64,000 bases of DNA from G963676795 sp963677215 (GCA_963677215.1 OY781919.1:3596001-3660000); one strand, 5' to 3'; shown: positions 1-7,182, numbered from the stretch's first letter. Numbers and translations: made by a program. The notes: generated from the letters alone by a model not told the origin.

Positions 1-823
1 CGATCAGAGCATCATGCTCCGCCGGATAGTTTTTGCCTTTGTAAGCAATCTCTCCGATGTAAAGCCTGTTATTGAGAAGGCGGTAGACCTGAGCCGTGTT
101 CCATTCGGTACCGATCCGCTCCTTGCCTTTCTTGGTGGTCCATGACTTGGTTTTGTATCCTTGCTCGTTAAGCTCCTGCGCCACTTTCTTTGCCGATCCC
201 ACCTGCGTGTATCGCCTGAAGATGAGTTTCACCAGCGGTGCCTCGCTCTGGTTGATGAGCAGCTTTTTGTTTTCCCGGTCCACGTCGTAACCGAGTACCG
301 CAGGTCCGCCGCAGTATTTACCCCGGCGTTTTGCGGCGGCCACCTTGTCCCGGATACGCTCACCGATGACTTCTCGTTCGTACTGGGCAAAGGTGATCAG
401 GATTCCCAGAAACATTCGGCCTGTCGAGTCGGTGGTGCTGAAGTGCTGGGTGACGGATACAAAGCTCACTTCCTTTTCATTGAAGAGCTCGATCATCTTC
501 ATGAAGTCCAGCAGGGAGCGGGATAGCCGGTCGATCTTGTAAACAACGATGACATCGATCTTACCGGCATCGATATCCGCCAGCAGTCTCTGCAGTGCCG
601 GACGTTCCATGGTGCCGCCGGAAAAGCCGCCGTCATCATATCGGTAAGGGATAGCTTTCCATCCCTGCAGCTTCTGACTTTCGATGTAGGCTTCAGCGGC
701 CTCCCTCTGGGCGTCGAGTGAATTGAATTCCTGATCCAGACCTTCCTCGTGGCTTTTGCGGGTATAGATGGCACAGCGGAGTGTTTTGCGCAGGCCGTTT
801 TGAGTGTTGTTATTATTAAGCAT
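1..823 (-). CDS. Serine site-specific recombinase (3' end outside window)
   Basis: Open frame from an ATG at 823-821 running off the left edge. The translation begins MLNNNNTQNGLRKTLRCAIY and continues TRKSHEEGLDQEFNSLDAQR, the N-terminal catalytic signature of serine recombinases (Y-x-R-x-S, nucleophile Ser near residue 24). YKIDRLSRSLLDF and FAQYEREVIGERIRDKVAAA are typical of the resolvase domain and its long E helix. After about residue 150 a 'recombinase' DNA-binding domain starts (RRGKYCGGPAVLGYDVD), followed by a region like the zinc-ribbon family of large serine recombinases. It should cut and rejoin DNA during integration, excision or inversion of a mobile element. It overlaps the DUF2924 gene by 8 bp, so the two are translationally coupled. 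The C-terminal part is not visible, so intactness is unknown. The family call is secure; the target site is not known. Confidence 0.93.
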   Translation of the reverse strand, partial: MLNNNNTQNGLRKTLRCAIYTRKSHEEGLDQEFNSLDAQREAAEAYIESQKLQGWKAIPYRYDDGGFSGGTMERPALQRLLADIDAGKIDVIVVYKIDRLSRSLLDFMKMIELFNEKEVSFVSVTQHFSTTDSTGRMFLGILITFAQYEREVIGERIRDKVAAAKRRGKYCGGPAVLGYDVDRENKKLLINQSEAPLVKLIFRRYTQVGSAKKVAQELNEQGYKTKSWTTKKGKERIGTEWNTAQVYRLLNNRLYIGEIAYKGKNYPAEHDALI

Positions 824-1328
824 TCGGACCACCTTCCTTTTTTCTGTGACTGTTCTTCAGGCCGAAAAAGATCTTGCCGTTCCAGCGGGTGCCTGTGATT
901 TCCCTCGCTATGGCGCTCAGCGACCGGAAGATGCGGCCGTCGTACTCAAAGCCGCTTTCCCGGGCGATCACCTCATAGCGCTGGTCGTTCCAGATCCGGA
1001 CAAACCGGGTGCCGGGCAGGATGGCCTCCTGTGATTTTCTTTCCTCCGGGATCTTGCGGATGACCGTAGCCACCGGATCGGTCTCGGCAACCTTCTTCAG
1101 GTGGGACTTGGCCTGCTCCGACAGGCCGCCGTAAAAGAGCTCCTGAATCCGGTGCGCCAGCCGTTTAACCAGAAACTGCTTCTTGTACTGGGGTGGTTCA
1201 GTTCCATAAAGGTCCAGCCATTTCTCTCTGAGCTGATCAAGGCTCATACTCTGGAGCGTTGCCAGTTGCCTCAGCACAGATGTCTTGGTCGGCTCCGTTT
1301 TTCTGTTTTTTAAGTCATTCATTTTCAA
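816..1328 (-). CDS. DUF2924 family protein
   Basis: A 170-residue protein. The C-terminal half carries the family's hallmark: GTRFVRIWNDQRYEVIARES, then FEYDGRIFRSLSAIAREITG and TRWNGKIFFGL. The N-terminal half is helical and basic (LREKWLDLYGTEPPQYKKQF, LVKRLAHRIQELFYGG). DUF2924 proteins are found beside serine recombinases in phage-like and transposon-like elements and are presumed DNA-binding accessory factors; no biochemical function is established. Here the gene lies directly upstream of, and overlaps, the recombinase, which supports a role in recombination or its control. The start at 1328 follows a small unknown gene by only 14 bp, so the three genes form one operon. Confidence 0.88.
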   Translation of the reverse strand: MKMNDLKNRKTEPTKTSVLRQLATLQSMSLDQLREKWLDLYGTEPPQYKKQFLVKRLAHRIQELFYGGLSEQAKSHLKKVAETDPVATVIRKIPEERKSQEAILPGTRFVRIWNDQRYEVIARESGFEYDGRIFRSLSAIAREITGTRWNGKIFFGLKNSHRKKEGGPNA

Positions 1329-1342
1329 CTCCTTATATTCGT

Positions 1343-1606
1343 TTACAGGACTCGGTTGTCATGAATGACGCTCTTTCTGGCAGAAGAATCAAGTCCTTCT
1401 CCGAAGGTTCCGGAAGAATCTTCAACATTCTTTAAGTTATTGGTATTATTGGCCTTACGATACCGACTCCTGAGGGCAGCAATGGCCAGAATGGCTGCAA
1501 TGGCATCCAGCCGCTGCTCCGGGTTAATGCCTTCAGCATCCGGCAATTGGGCGTCGGTCAACTGGTTTGAATAAGGGTTTTCGGGTGCTAATTCCACATC
1601 AAGCAT
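1343..1606 (-). CDS. Small unknown protein, first gene of recombinase operon
   Basis: An 87-residue protein starting MLDVELAPENPYSNQLTDAQ. The frame is open further upstream, but the ATG at 1606 is preferred because GGAGG sits 5 nt before it and the upstream extension would run through a terminator-like hairpin. The middle (INPEQRLDAIAAILAIAALR followed by SRYRK) is a predicted amphipathic helix; the C-terminus is polar and low-complexity. I do not recognise the family. Position as the first gene ahead of DUF2924 and the recombinase suggests an accessory or regulatory role in the mobile element, which is inference only. Confidence 0.62.
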   Translation of the reverse strand: MLDVELAPENPYSNQLTDAQLPDAEGINPEQRLDAIAAILAIAALRSRYRKANNTNNLKNVEDSSGTFGEGLDSSARKSVIHDNRVL

Positions 1607-1650
1607 AAGGGCCTCCGTTGGGCCGGTGCCGACGTGGGAAGTTGCGGGTG

Positions 1651-1700
1651 CCAAAACAAAAGGCGGTTGGGATGCGCGTTTCTCAGCACCCACAACCGCC
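1651..1700 (-). terminator. Terminator/attenuator hairpin in leader of recombinase operon
   Basis: On the minus strand GGCGGTTG (1700-1693) and GGGTGC (1691-1686) pair with GCATCC (1675-1670) and CAACCGCC (1669-1662), a 14-bp stem with a single bulge and one G-U pair. It is followed by TTTTGTTTTGG (1661-1651), an intrinsic-terminator tail. It lies 45 nt before the first gene of the recombinase operon, so a transcript starting near the lexA promoter would meet it before reaching any gene. It is either a transcription attenuator for the operon or a block against read-through; the sequence does not decide which. Confidence 0.6.
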
Positions 1701-1823
1701 TCTGCCTGGCATCCGGCTAATTGTCTGGTTTCTAACTCATGTCCGAAGCGAACCCTCGGAACTTTCGGAGGTTACTTACCGGGAGGGACTTCAATCCGTC
1801 GGAAGTTTTATTTATAAGATTTC

Positions 1824-1852
1824 TTGACCTGATAGATATAAGGTCTTATATT
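1824..1852 (+). promoter_or_regulatory. lexA promoter with inverted-repeat operator
   Basis: TTGACC (1824-1829), a 17-nt spacer and TATATT (1847-1852) form a near-consensus sigma70 promoter 57 nt upstream of the lexA-like start codon. Within it GACCT (1826-1830) and AGGTC (1841-1845) form an inverted repeat with a 10-nt spacer, placed where a repressor would block RNA polymerase. Autorepression by the LexA-like protein is the natural reading, but the repeat is not one of the LexA box consensus sequences I know. A weak opposing -10 (TATAAA on the minus strand, 1816-1811) suggests that the same site could also influence the recombinase operon. Confidence 0.55.
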
Positions 1853-1908
1853 TGTATGTTATTCGGCCCAAACTGGGGCTCTCTGTCTTTTAAAGGAAGG
1901 AGTACGCT

Positions 1909-2532
1909 ATGGGCAGAAACAGAGAAGAAGACATTACGCCGTTGCAGCAGGAAACACTTGACGAGATATGCCGGTACGTTTCAGCCAAAGGGTATCCGCC
2001 GACGGTTAAGGAAATGAGCGAAACATTTGGAATCAGTCACGCCAGTGTGCATGACCGGGTCAACCAGCTGGTTCGCAAAGGTTATTTGAAAAGAGAGGAA
2101 GGTAAGGCTCGCGGTCTGACCGTGACCAAGCATCCTCAGACAAACGCGGTCGCCCTTGTGGCGGTTCCGATTGTCGGCACGGTTGCAGCCGGTCATCCGA
2201 TTTTCGCCCATGAGAACATCACGGGCGAGGTTCTGGTGGAAGCATCCGTTGTCGGATCAGGTAAGTGCTTTGCCTTGTACACACAGGGCGACAGTATGAT
2301 CGATGCCGGAATCAATGACGGCGACCTGATCATTGTGAGGCGTCAGCCAATTGCCGAAGACGGTGATATCGTTATTGCTCTGCTTGACGATGAAGCCACG
2401 GTCAAAAGGCTGAAAATTGATAATGAGCTCATCGAGCTGGTCCCGGAGAATCCGAGGCTGAAACCGATCAGGGTCAAACCTGAGGATGAACTGAGGATTC
2501 TCGGCAAAGTGGTGGGCCGTAAACGAATTTGA
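1909..2532 (+). CDS. lexA: LexA-family SOS repressor
   Basis: A 207-residue LexA. Residues 1-70 form the winged helix-turn-helix (YPPTVKEMSETFGISHASVH, then LVRKGYLKREEGKARGLTV). The C-terminal S24 self-cleavage domain has the Ala94-Gly95 scissile bond (VGTVAAGHPIFA), the nucleophile Ser129 in QGDSM and the general base Lys166 in EATVKRL, so it should cleave itself when RecA is activated. The length is typical. AAGGAAGGAG lies just upstream of the ATG. It heads a plus-strand cluster of three unknown genes and faces the recombinase operon. Location in a mobile-looking region suggests an accessory LexA that governs the element or cassette rather than, or in addition to, the chromosomal SOS regulon. 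Confidence 0.93.
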   Translation: MGRNREEDITPLQQETLDEICRYVSAKGYPPTVKEMSETFGISHASVHDRVNQLVRKGYLKREEGKARGLTVTKHPQTNAVALVAVPIVGTVAAGHPIFAHENITGEVLVEASVVGSGKCFALYTQGDSMIDAGINDGDLIIVRRQPIAEDGDIVIALLDDEATVKRLKIDNELIELVPENPRLKPIRVKPEDELRILGKVVGRKRI

Positions 2533-2581
2533 GAGAACACTATGTAAGGACAGCTATAAGCTAAAAAAACAGGAGAAATTA

Positions 2582-3748
2582 ATGGCAACTTTAAACCTTC
2601 GCCGCTTTTCGAAGCCGGAAATGCTCCGGAAGATCGACCGGAGCCATCTGATCACATTTTTTGAGCCCTACACCGAATATCTATCCGGGCGAGGGATAGA
2701 GTTGCCATCGGCAGCCGCTGAAAACGGACTGGACTACACAGTCATGAGTAACGTGCTGCTCAACCCGAACACCAGCACACCGCCTGAGATGTCGGAAGCG
2801 CTCTATTACATTAACGAGATGTCGACACCTGAAGGTTTCGACCTGATACAGGAGGCCATTGCCGACACCGAGATCGATGTCAGCATTTCCGAAGATGCCG
2901 CTTACGGTGACCTTGCTCTGCAGGTCTGGGTACAGCACCGTAATATCATCGAACGCCTTCATGCCGAGCAGTTCCTTTTCCGCCCGCGCTCATTCGAATA
3001 TTTCAAATGCACCCGGGAAACCATTCCGGATTTTGAAGAACCGAGCGAAGAAACCGTGGCCGCCCTCGAAGCGGATTTGGATGAATGGTTTGCCAAGAAA
3101 CGCCGTGGCCGGGCTTCCAAGGTTTTCATCTATGTAAAAGAGGACTATGTCTGGTTCCTTGTCCGGCATGGAGAGCCATTCACCCGGGAGTCGATCATCA
3201 AGGATGGTGAGTCCTCCAGCTTGTTCTATCGCCCGGAAAAATATGACGTGCTCGTTTACAGCCCGGAAAATGGTGAGATCCGGATGAATGCCCGTTCCAA
3301 GGGTGAAAAGGAGCTGTACCGCACCAAGTTTGGCCTCCATCTTTTCGGTGACAGCGAGTTTTTCGACGGCAAAAGCAAATTCACGCTGGAGCCTTTGAGA
3401 GAGGCTGGATCGGCTTCCGTCCTCTGTGATGATGTTGAGGGGATCGATTGGGTACGTCTCAAAGAGTTCCAGATTTTCCGTGGCGGAACACACAAAGAGA
3501 TCGAAATCCGCAAAGCCGAGGATATCTTTGCTTCACTGGAAGAGCGGGACCGCACCATCCCCAACGGCGGCCGATTGAGCAAAGCCAGTTTCCAGATCAA
3601 ATTTTCCGATTCTAAAACACCGCGAACCGTCACACTCAGCTCTGGTAATCGAGCTCAGTTCAAACGGGATGATGATGCCGAAATTCTGGAAGAGTGGCTG
3701 ATCCGTCGTGGCTTTATCATCGTTGATGCGGAGGATGACGGTGAGTGA
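2582..3748 (+). CDS. Unknown protein, cassette gene A (388 aa)
   Basis: A 388-residue soluble protein without signal peptide or membrane segments. It starts MATLNLRRFSKPEMLRKIDR, 49 bp after lexA, behind an AGGAGAAATTA Shine-Dalgarno region. The N-terminal half is helical and acidic; the C-terminal half is predicted mixed alpha/beta with strings such as SKVFIYVKEDYVWFLVRHGE, SSSLFYRPEKYDVLVYSPEN and GIDWVRLKEFQIFRGG. I do not recognise a named domain, nuclease motif or nucleotide-binding motif. I have an impression, which I cannot verify here, that similar proteins occur widely, paired with a cysteine-cluster protein like the next gene. Its end overlaps the next gene by 8 bp, so stoichiometric co-expression is likely. 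A role in DNA-damage response, element maintenance or defence is possible but unsupported by motif. Confidence 0.8.
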   Translation: MATLNLRRFSKPEMLRKIDRSHLITFFEPYTEYLSGRGIELPSAAAENGLDYTVMSNVLLNPNTSTPPEMSEALYYINEMSTPEGFDLIQEAIADTEIDVSISEDAAYGDLALQVWVQHRNIIERLHAEQFLFRPRSFEYFKCTRETIPDFEEPSEETVAALEADLDEWFAKKRRGRASKVFIYVKEDYVWFLVRHGEPFTRESIIKDGESSSLFYRPEKYDVLVYSPENGEIRMNARSKGEKELYRTKFGLHLFGDSEFFDGKSKFTLEPLREAGSASVLCDDVEGIDWVRLKEFQIFRGGTHKEIEIRKAEDIFASLEERDRTIPNGGRLSKASFQIKFSDSKTPRTVTLSSGNRAQFKRDDDAEILEEWLIRRGFIIVDAEDDGE

Positions 3749-4838
3749 AACCCGGCTGTGGCATTTTTTGGAAGAGCACCCGAAGCAGAATGCACCGTGG
3801 TGTGAATGGCAGGATGCGTTAGGCGGCTGGGATTACTTCAACGGATTTGAAAGGAAGTTCCTGCAACTGACCGATCAGCGTGCATCTGCTGTCAATTGCC
3901 GGACGGAATGTGGACTGGGCTGCCCCAGAAAAGTTGTCGAGCATGCTGCCGATGATATCGCTGCGGTGTGCCCAGAGCAGGAACATAAGCCTTACAAACT
4001 GAACAAGAGGGATGTGCTGGTCTATACATTGAACCGGTCGGCATTCCACAAAAGTATCTGTACCGGGCTGGGCATTTCACGAAATGAAAACTCGCTGGAC
4101 GGCATTCCCGGTGTTTGCCGTCTGGGTGATTACACGCCGACCGCCGGGTTCAATTCCCCGGTTTATCTGACCTTCAAGAATGACCCGGACGAACTTATCG
4201 AAAGCGTCAGGAGTATCAGCCTGCTTGGTCAGGCCCCTTATGCGCTGATCATTCCAACCCGCAAACAACTGACACCCCGGGCCGAGGATCTGCTGGGCCG
4301 GAGTGGTTCAATATGTATCGTGCTGAGCGAGGAATTTTCCATTCAAGCCAATGGTAGCTTGAAGGCTCTTAGGTCAGCGACCGATGTATTTGCAACCTTT
4401 CAGGCAGATGTACCTGAGCCGGATTCCGGTGGCATGGTCCATTTCGACACGCCTGCCGGTATCAACTGGAGCGGCATCACCATCAAGTTTATTGACGGCC
4501 ATACCGTTTCGATCCGCACAACAAAATCGCACGGCCAGTACAATTACACCCAGATGGGAATGGCCAATACCAGAAACGGGAACCCGACAATCCCTTGGGA
4601 GCTCTTCAGAGCCTTTGCTGATTCTCGTGGTCAGATTGATTGGCAGAGCCAGCATGCATCCTTCAAGGTCAAGGACCAGAAACCGCGCCTGTCAAAAAAG
4701 CTGCGAGAGTTTTTCCGGCTAACAGACGACCCGATTGAATACCTGAAGGAAGAAGGATGCTACCGATGCCTTTTCACAATCAAGCCTGAGGGGGACGACG
4801 ATTCAACCTATATCAACGAGGACGCGCTCTATGAATAA
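3741..4838 (+). CDS. Unknown protein with Cys cluster, cassette gene B (365 aa)
   Basis: A 365-residue soluble protein. GTG at 3741 is chosen because GGAGG (3730-3734) precedes it by 6 nt; the ATG at 3735 abuts the GGAGG and earlier starts overlap gene A more. Residues 53-77 hold a cysteine cluster, CRTECGLGCPRKVVEHAADD followed by IAAVC, spaced C-x3-C-x3-C-x15-C: a likely zinc or Fe-S site. A central stretch (YALIIPTRKQLTPRAEDLLG, then RSGSICIVLSEEFSI) looks like a Rossmann-like core. The C-terminal part may bind nucleic acid (basic KDQKPRLSKKLREFFRL). I know no named family. It overlaps gene A by 8 bp and gene C by 8 bp, so the three products probably act together. Confidence 0.8.
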   Translation: MSETRLWHFLEEHPKQNAPWCEWQDALGGWDYFNGFERKFLQLTDQRASAVNCRTECGLGCPRKVVEHAADDIAAVCPEQEHKPYKLNKRDVLVYTLNRSAFHKSICTGLGISRNENSLDGIPGVCRLGDYTPTAGFNSPVYLTFKNDPDELIESVRSISLLGQAPYALIIPTRKQLTPRAEDLLGRSGSICIVLSEEFSIQANGSLKALRSATDVFATFQADVPEPDSGGMVHFDTPAGINWSGITIKFIDGHTVSIRTTKSHGQYNYTQMGMANTRNGNPTIPWELFRAFADSRGQIDWQSQHASFKVKDQKPRLSKKLREFFRLTDDPIEYLKEEGCYRCLFTIKPEGDDDSTYINEDALYE

Positions 4839-5412
4839 AGTCAGACCGTCGGCGGAGCAGGTAGCCATGTATCTGGAGCGGTGGGATTCGTTGGATAATT
4901 ATGTACTGCAGGAGAGCAGCCTCAGAAAACTGTTTGCTGTGACGTATCCCCGAAATGTCGATATGGATGATGTCCTGATAAAGGTCTGCTCACTGAACGA
5001 CTTTTACAGTACCAACATCTTTTCACCATTCACCGTTGCCAAGCACATCGTTGATTTGGATATCGATCAACGCCTCGCTAATCGGGATCTGACTCTGGTG
5101 AACGACATTGCCGTGGTTAAGGTTAACGGCCAGAAGACCATCAATTTTTATTCGTTTGCCACCAAATACTGCAGCCACCATTTCCCGGAGGACTATCCGA
5201 TCTATGACAGCTTTGTGGAAAAGATGCTCATGCACTTCAAGCGGGTGGATAAATTCTATAAGTTCAAAAAGGACGACCTGAAGCACTATCCGACATACCA
5301 CGCTATTTTAATGGAGTTCAGCAGGTTCTATGGGCTGGATGGATTCACATTGAAAGAGGTCGATAAGTACCTCTGGCAGGCGGGCAAAGAATACTTTCCC
5401 AAGCAATACTGA
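4831..5412 (+). CDS. Unknown helical protein, cassette gene C (193 aa)
   Basis: A 193-residue, mostly helical protein that starts inside gene B (8-bp overlap). The conserved-looking core is residues 105-134, INFYSFATKYCSHHFPEDYP then IYDSFVEKML, with the C-terminal signature VDKYLWQAGKEYFP. Similar strings occur in uncharacterised bacterial proteins; the helix / Pro-Ile-Tyr-Asp-Ser pattern resembles the region around the catalytic Asp of OGG-fold (HhH-GPD) DNA glycosylases, but I see no clear helix-hairpin-helix, so this is only a hint. It is the last gene of the LexA-headed cluster. A DNA-lesion or DNA-modification role would fit LexA control, as inference. Confidence 0.78.
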   Translation: MNKVRPSAEQVAMYLERWDSLDNYVLQESSLRKLFAVTYPRNVDMDDVLIKVCSLNDFYSTNIFSPFTVAKHIVDLDIDQRLANRDLTLVNDIAVVKVNGQKTINFYSFATKYCSHHFPEDYPIYDSFVEKMLMHFKRVDKFYKFKKDDLKHYPTYHAILMEFSRFYGLDGFTLKEVDKYLWQAGKEYFPKQY

Positions 5413-5710
5413 CCGCTGGAAATCCGAATAAATATCACTTCCCGAATCCTGCGAGAGACTTTTGGTTTGTGAAAACGGGTGGTTTGCCCCGACCATTCGA
5501 GGTCTTAACACAACCGCAAAATACCGTCATTCGGCTAAATGCTTAATCTGAAAGGATATCTGTAACAGGACGCGTGTCGGACCCTGTCCGAACAAAACAG
5601 AGAATACCGGCCCAAACAGAGAATGAACGTGGGGAGAATGGAGAGAATCTGGTGGCTGAAGAGAGGTTTCGGAAAGATGTCAAAACGGCCGAAACCCTTT
5701 GGATACAAGG
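5413..5710. other. Intergenic end of accessory region, no gene seen
   Basis: No convincing gene: the short frames here lack Shine-Dalgarno sites and resemble no protein. A perfect 6-bp inverted repeat TCGGAC-CCT-GTCCGA (5577-5591) and two direct copies of AACAGAGAAT about 5597-5625 are present. These may be remnants of the boundary of the mobile region, but no duplicated end of ssrA is visible here. Confidence 0.5.
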
Positions 5711-5788
5711 GGAAAAAGAAAACCCGTCTACCCAGAGGTGGCGAAGCCACATATAAAAGCCACTTCGTGGCCTCTGGAGAGACGGGTT
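5711..5788 (-). terminator. ssrA terminator with branched hairpin
   Basis: On the minus strand, 15 nt past the CCA end of ssrA, a long stem forms: AGACGGGTT/AACCCGTCT (5780-5788 with 5721-5729), then after a 2x2 internal loop CCTCTGG/CCAGAGG (5771-5777 with 5732-5738). Inside it are two separate small hairpins, GCCAC-TTC-GTGGC (5759-5771) and TGGC-GAA-GCCA (5739-5749), so the whole can fold as a three-way junction or DNA cruciform. The minus-strand downstream arm is followed by TTTTCTTTTTCC (5722-5711), the tail expected of an intrinsic terminator. Confidence 0.72.
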
Positions 5789-5802
5789 GCCATTTTTCAA
5801 AA

Positions 5803-6157
5803 TGGTGGAGGTGAGGGGAATCGAACCCCTGTCCGAAAGCTATCCGCGTAAGGTCTCTACATGCTTAGTCTGTATTTTAATTTAACTGAAGGAAGCTCCC
5901 ACAGACAGGATATTCAATCAGCGAGTCTTTTTAGAGTTTCGCCTGACAGCCAAAGACTTACTGGCAGACTAGCCCACTGCTTTACGTTTCATGTCCCACA
6001 TGGGCGATGAGTCATGAAACGTGGTCGCTTAATTAAGCGGCCAGTGCGTAACTAACGTCAGAGTCTGCGTTTAGTTAAGTTGGGCTTTTGTACGGAGCCA
6101 GCCCACTCCGGCATGCAACACTTCGTTTCCTTCCCCCGTCGAAACCTTGACACCCCC
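5803..6157 (-). ncRNA. ssrA: tmRNA
   Basis: One-piece tmRNA of about 355 nt with an encoded 3' CCA (5803-5805). The 5' end GGGGGTG pairs with the 3' CACCTCC of the acceptor stem, and a T-arm (GGTTCGATTCC) lies next to the 3' end. The 5' region has the conserved GGTGTCAAGGTTTCGACGGG. The tag frame begins at the GCA resume codon (6068-6066) and reads ADSDVSYALAA then TAA (ending 6033), closing with the ALAA degron seen by ClpXP-type proteases. The RNA rescues stalled ribosomes with SmpB, whose gene lies 91 bp upstream on the same strand. The 3' end faces the accessory region at 1-5800, matching the common use of ssrA 3' ends as integration sites. Confidence 0.96.
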
Positions 6158-6177
6158 ATTCAAAATTGTTGTTTTTC

Positions 6178-6193
6178 AACAGCTTAAGCTGTT
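6178..6193. repeat. Perfect 16-bp palindrome between smpB and ssrA
   Basis: AACAGCTTAAGCTGTT is a perfect palindrome located 20 nt upstream of the mature tmRNA 5' end and 56 nt past the smpB stop. It lacks a following T-run, so it is not an obvious terminator. It may be an operator at the ssrA promoter, an RNase processing hairpin separating smpB and ssrA, or chance. Confidence 0.4.
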
Positions 6194-6248
6194 ACCTGTA
6201 AAGCATTATCTCACATCTGAAGCGATCTGAAAAGAGCTTTGATAAATA

Positions 6249-6704
6249 TTATCGATGAGCTGCTTTCATGGCCTTGGCCATTTCCCGATCGGCCTCTTTA
6301 CGCTTCAAGGTCTCGCGTTTATCGTGCAGCTTTTTACCCCGCCCGACACCGAGTTCCAGCTTGACGTAATTGTTCTTGAAGTAGATCTTGGTCGGCACCA
6401 GCGCCAAACCTTTCTGCTCCGTGAGGCGGATCAACTTATCGATTTCCGCGTGATGAAGCAAGAGTTTTCTCATGCGGGTCGGCTCATGATTCTCCCGGTT
6501 ACCGAAGGCATATTCCGAGATATTCATGTTGTTGATGAAAACCTCACCGTCCTTGATCCGGCAGAACGATTCCTTGAGGTTGACCTTGCCGGCACGCAGC
6601 GACTTGACCTCGGTCCCGGTCAGGACGATTCCGGCCTCAAAGGTTTCATCAATGAAGTAATCGTGAAATGCCTTTTTATTGGAGGCAATAACCTTGATTC
6701 CCAT
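6249..6704 (-). CDS. smpB: SsrA-binding protein SmpB
   Basis: A 151-residue protein that binds tmRNA and delivers it to stalled ribosomes. Family signatures are present along the whole length: VIASNKKAFHDYFIDETFEA, GIVLTGTEVKSLRAGKVNLK, YAFGNRENHEPTRMRKLLLH and the basic tail GRGKKLHDKRETLKRKEADR. The tail is the part that enters the mRNA channel. Length is normal. It is immediately upstream of ssrA on the same strand, a common arrangement that matches their joint function. Confidence 0.97.
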   Translation of the reverse strand: MGIKVIASNKKAFHDYFIDETFEAGIVLTGTEVKSLRAGKVNLKESFCRIKDGEVFINNMNISEYAFGNRENHEPTRMRKLLLHHAEIDKLIRLTEQKGLALVPTKIYFKNNYVKLELGVGRGKKLHDKRETLKRKEADREMAKAMKAAHR

Positions 6705-6724
6705 GGCAATTACAATCTTTCAAT

Positions 6725-7168
6725 TCAAATCTGATTAACAATCGAAACGATCTTCGGCATGAAACGTTCGCGTTGCCAGTTTCTGGTCAATGTCCTGATC
6801 CCCAAAAAGGTCAGCACCAGGAAGACAACACCGAGCAGCGCAGAAACGAGCGAAGCATCGTATGGGGTCTTTTCCCCCAGCAACTGGCCGATTCCGGCAC
6901 CGACAACCAAGCTGATCACCGGGACGATATAGAGCATCAGCGATGACTGGAGAAAGTTCTTCGTGGTCGTGACAACCTTGACTCTGTCGTTGACTTCAGC
7001 CCCGAGGACATTGATCGCCTCAACGCGGATCATCTGTCCTTCTTCGCAGGAACCCATATTACAGCTGTCCGCCGCAGCGCAGTGCTGACAGGCGCTGTTC
7101 TTGGCGCATTCTACCAGGGCGATCCCTTCACCCGTAAGTTCGATAACCGTACCGTATTCTTCTATCAT
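6725..7168 (-). CDS. RseC/MucC-like SoxR-reducing family protein
   Basis: A 147-residue membrane protein of the RseC/MucC family. Cysteines cluster near the N-terminus (VECAKNSACQHCAAADSCNM, then GSC), possibly ligating an Fe-S or metal centre. Two hydrophobic segments follow (SSLMLYIVPVISLVVGAGIG and VSALLGVVFLVLTFLGI), placing it in the inner membrane. Relatives act with Rnf/Rsx-type electron transfer to SoxR or in sigma-E signalling; which applies here is unknown, as neither rnf nor sigma-E genes are nearby. It lies 20 bp upstream of smpB on the same strand, behind an amidohydrolase gene. Confidence 0.85.
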   Translation of the reverse strand: MIEEYGTVIELTGEGIALVECAKNSACQHCAAADSCNMGSCEEGQMIRVEAINVLGAEVNDRVKVVTTTKNFLQSSLMLYIVPVISLVVGAGIGQLLGEKTPYDASLVSALLGVVFLVLTFLGIRTLTRNWQRERFMPKIVSIVNQI

Positions 7169-7182
7169 CTGTTACGCAACCT

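Noticed and set aside
5574..5814. Short open frames at the right end of the accessory region
   Set aside because: They run into the ssrA terminator hairpin and lack start signals.
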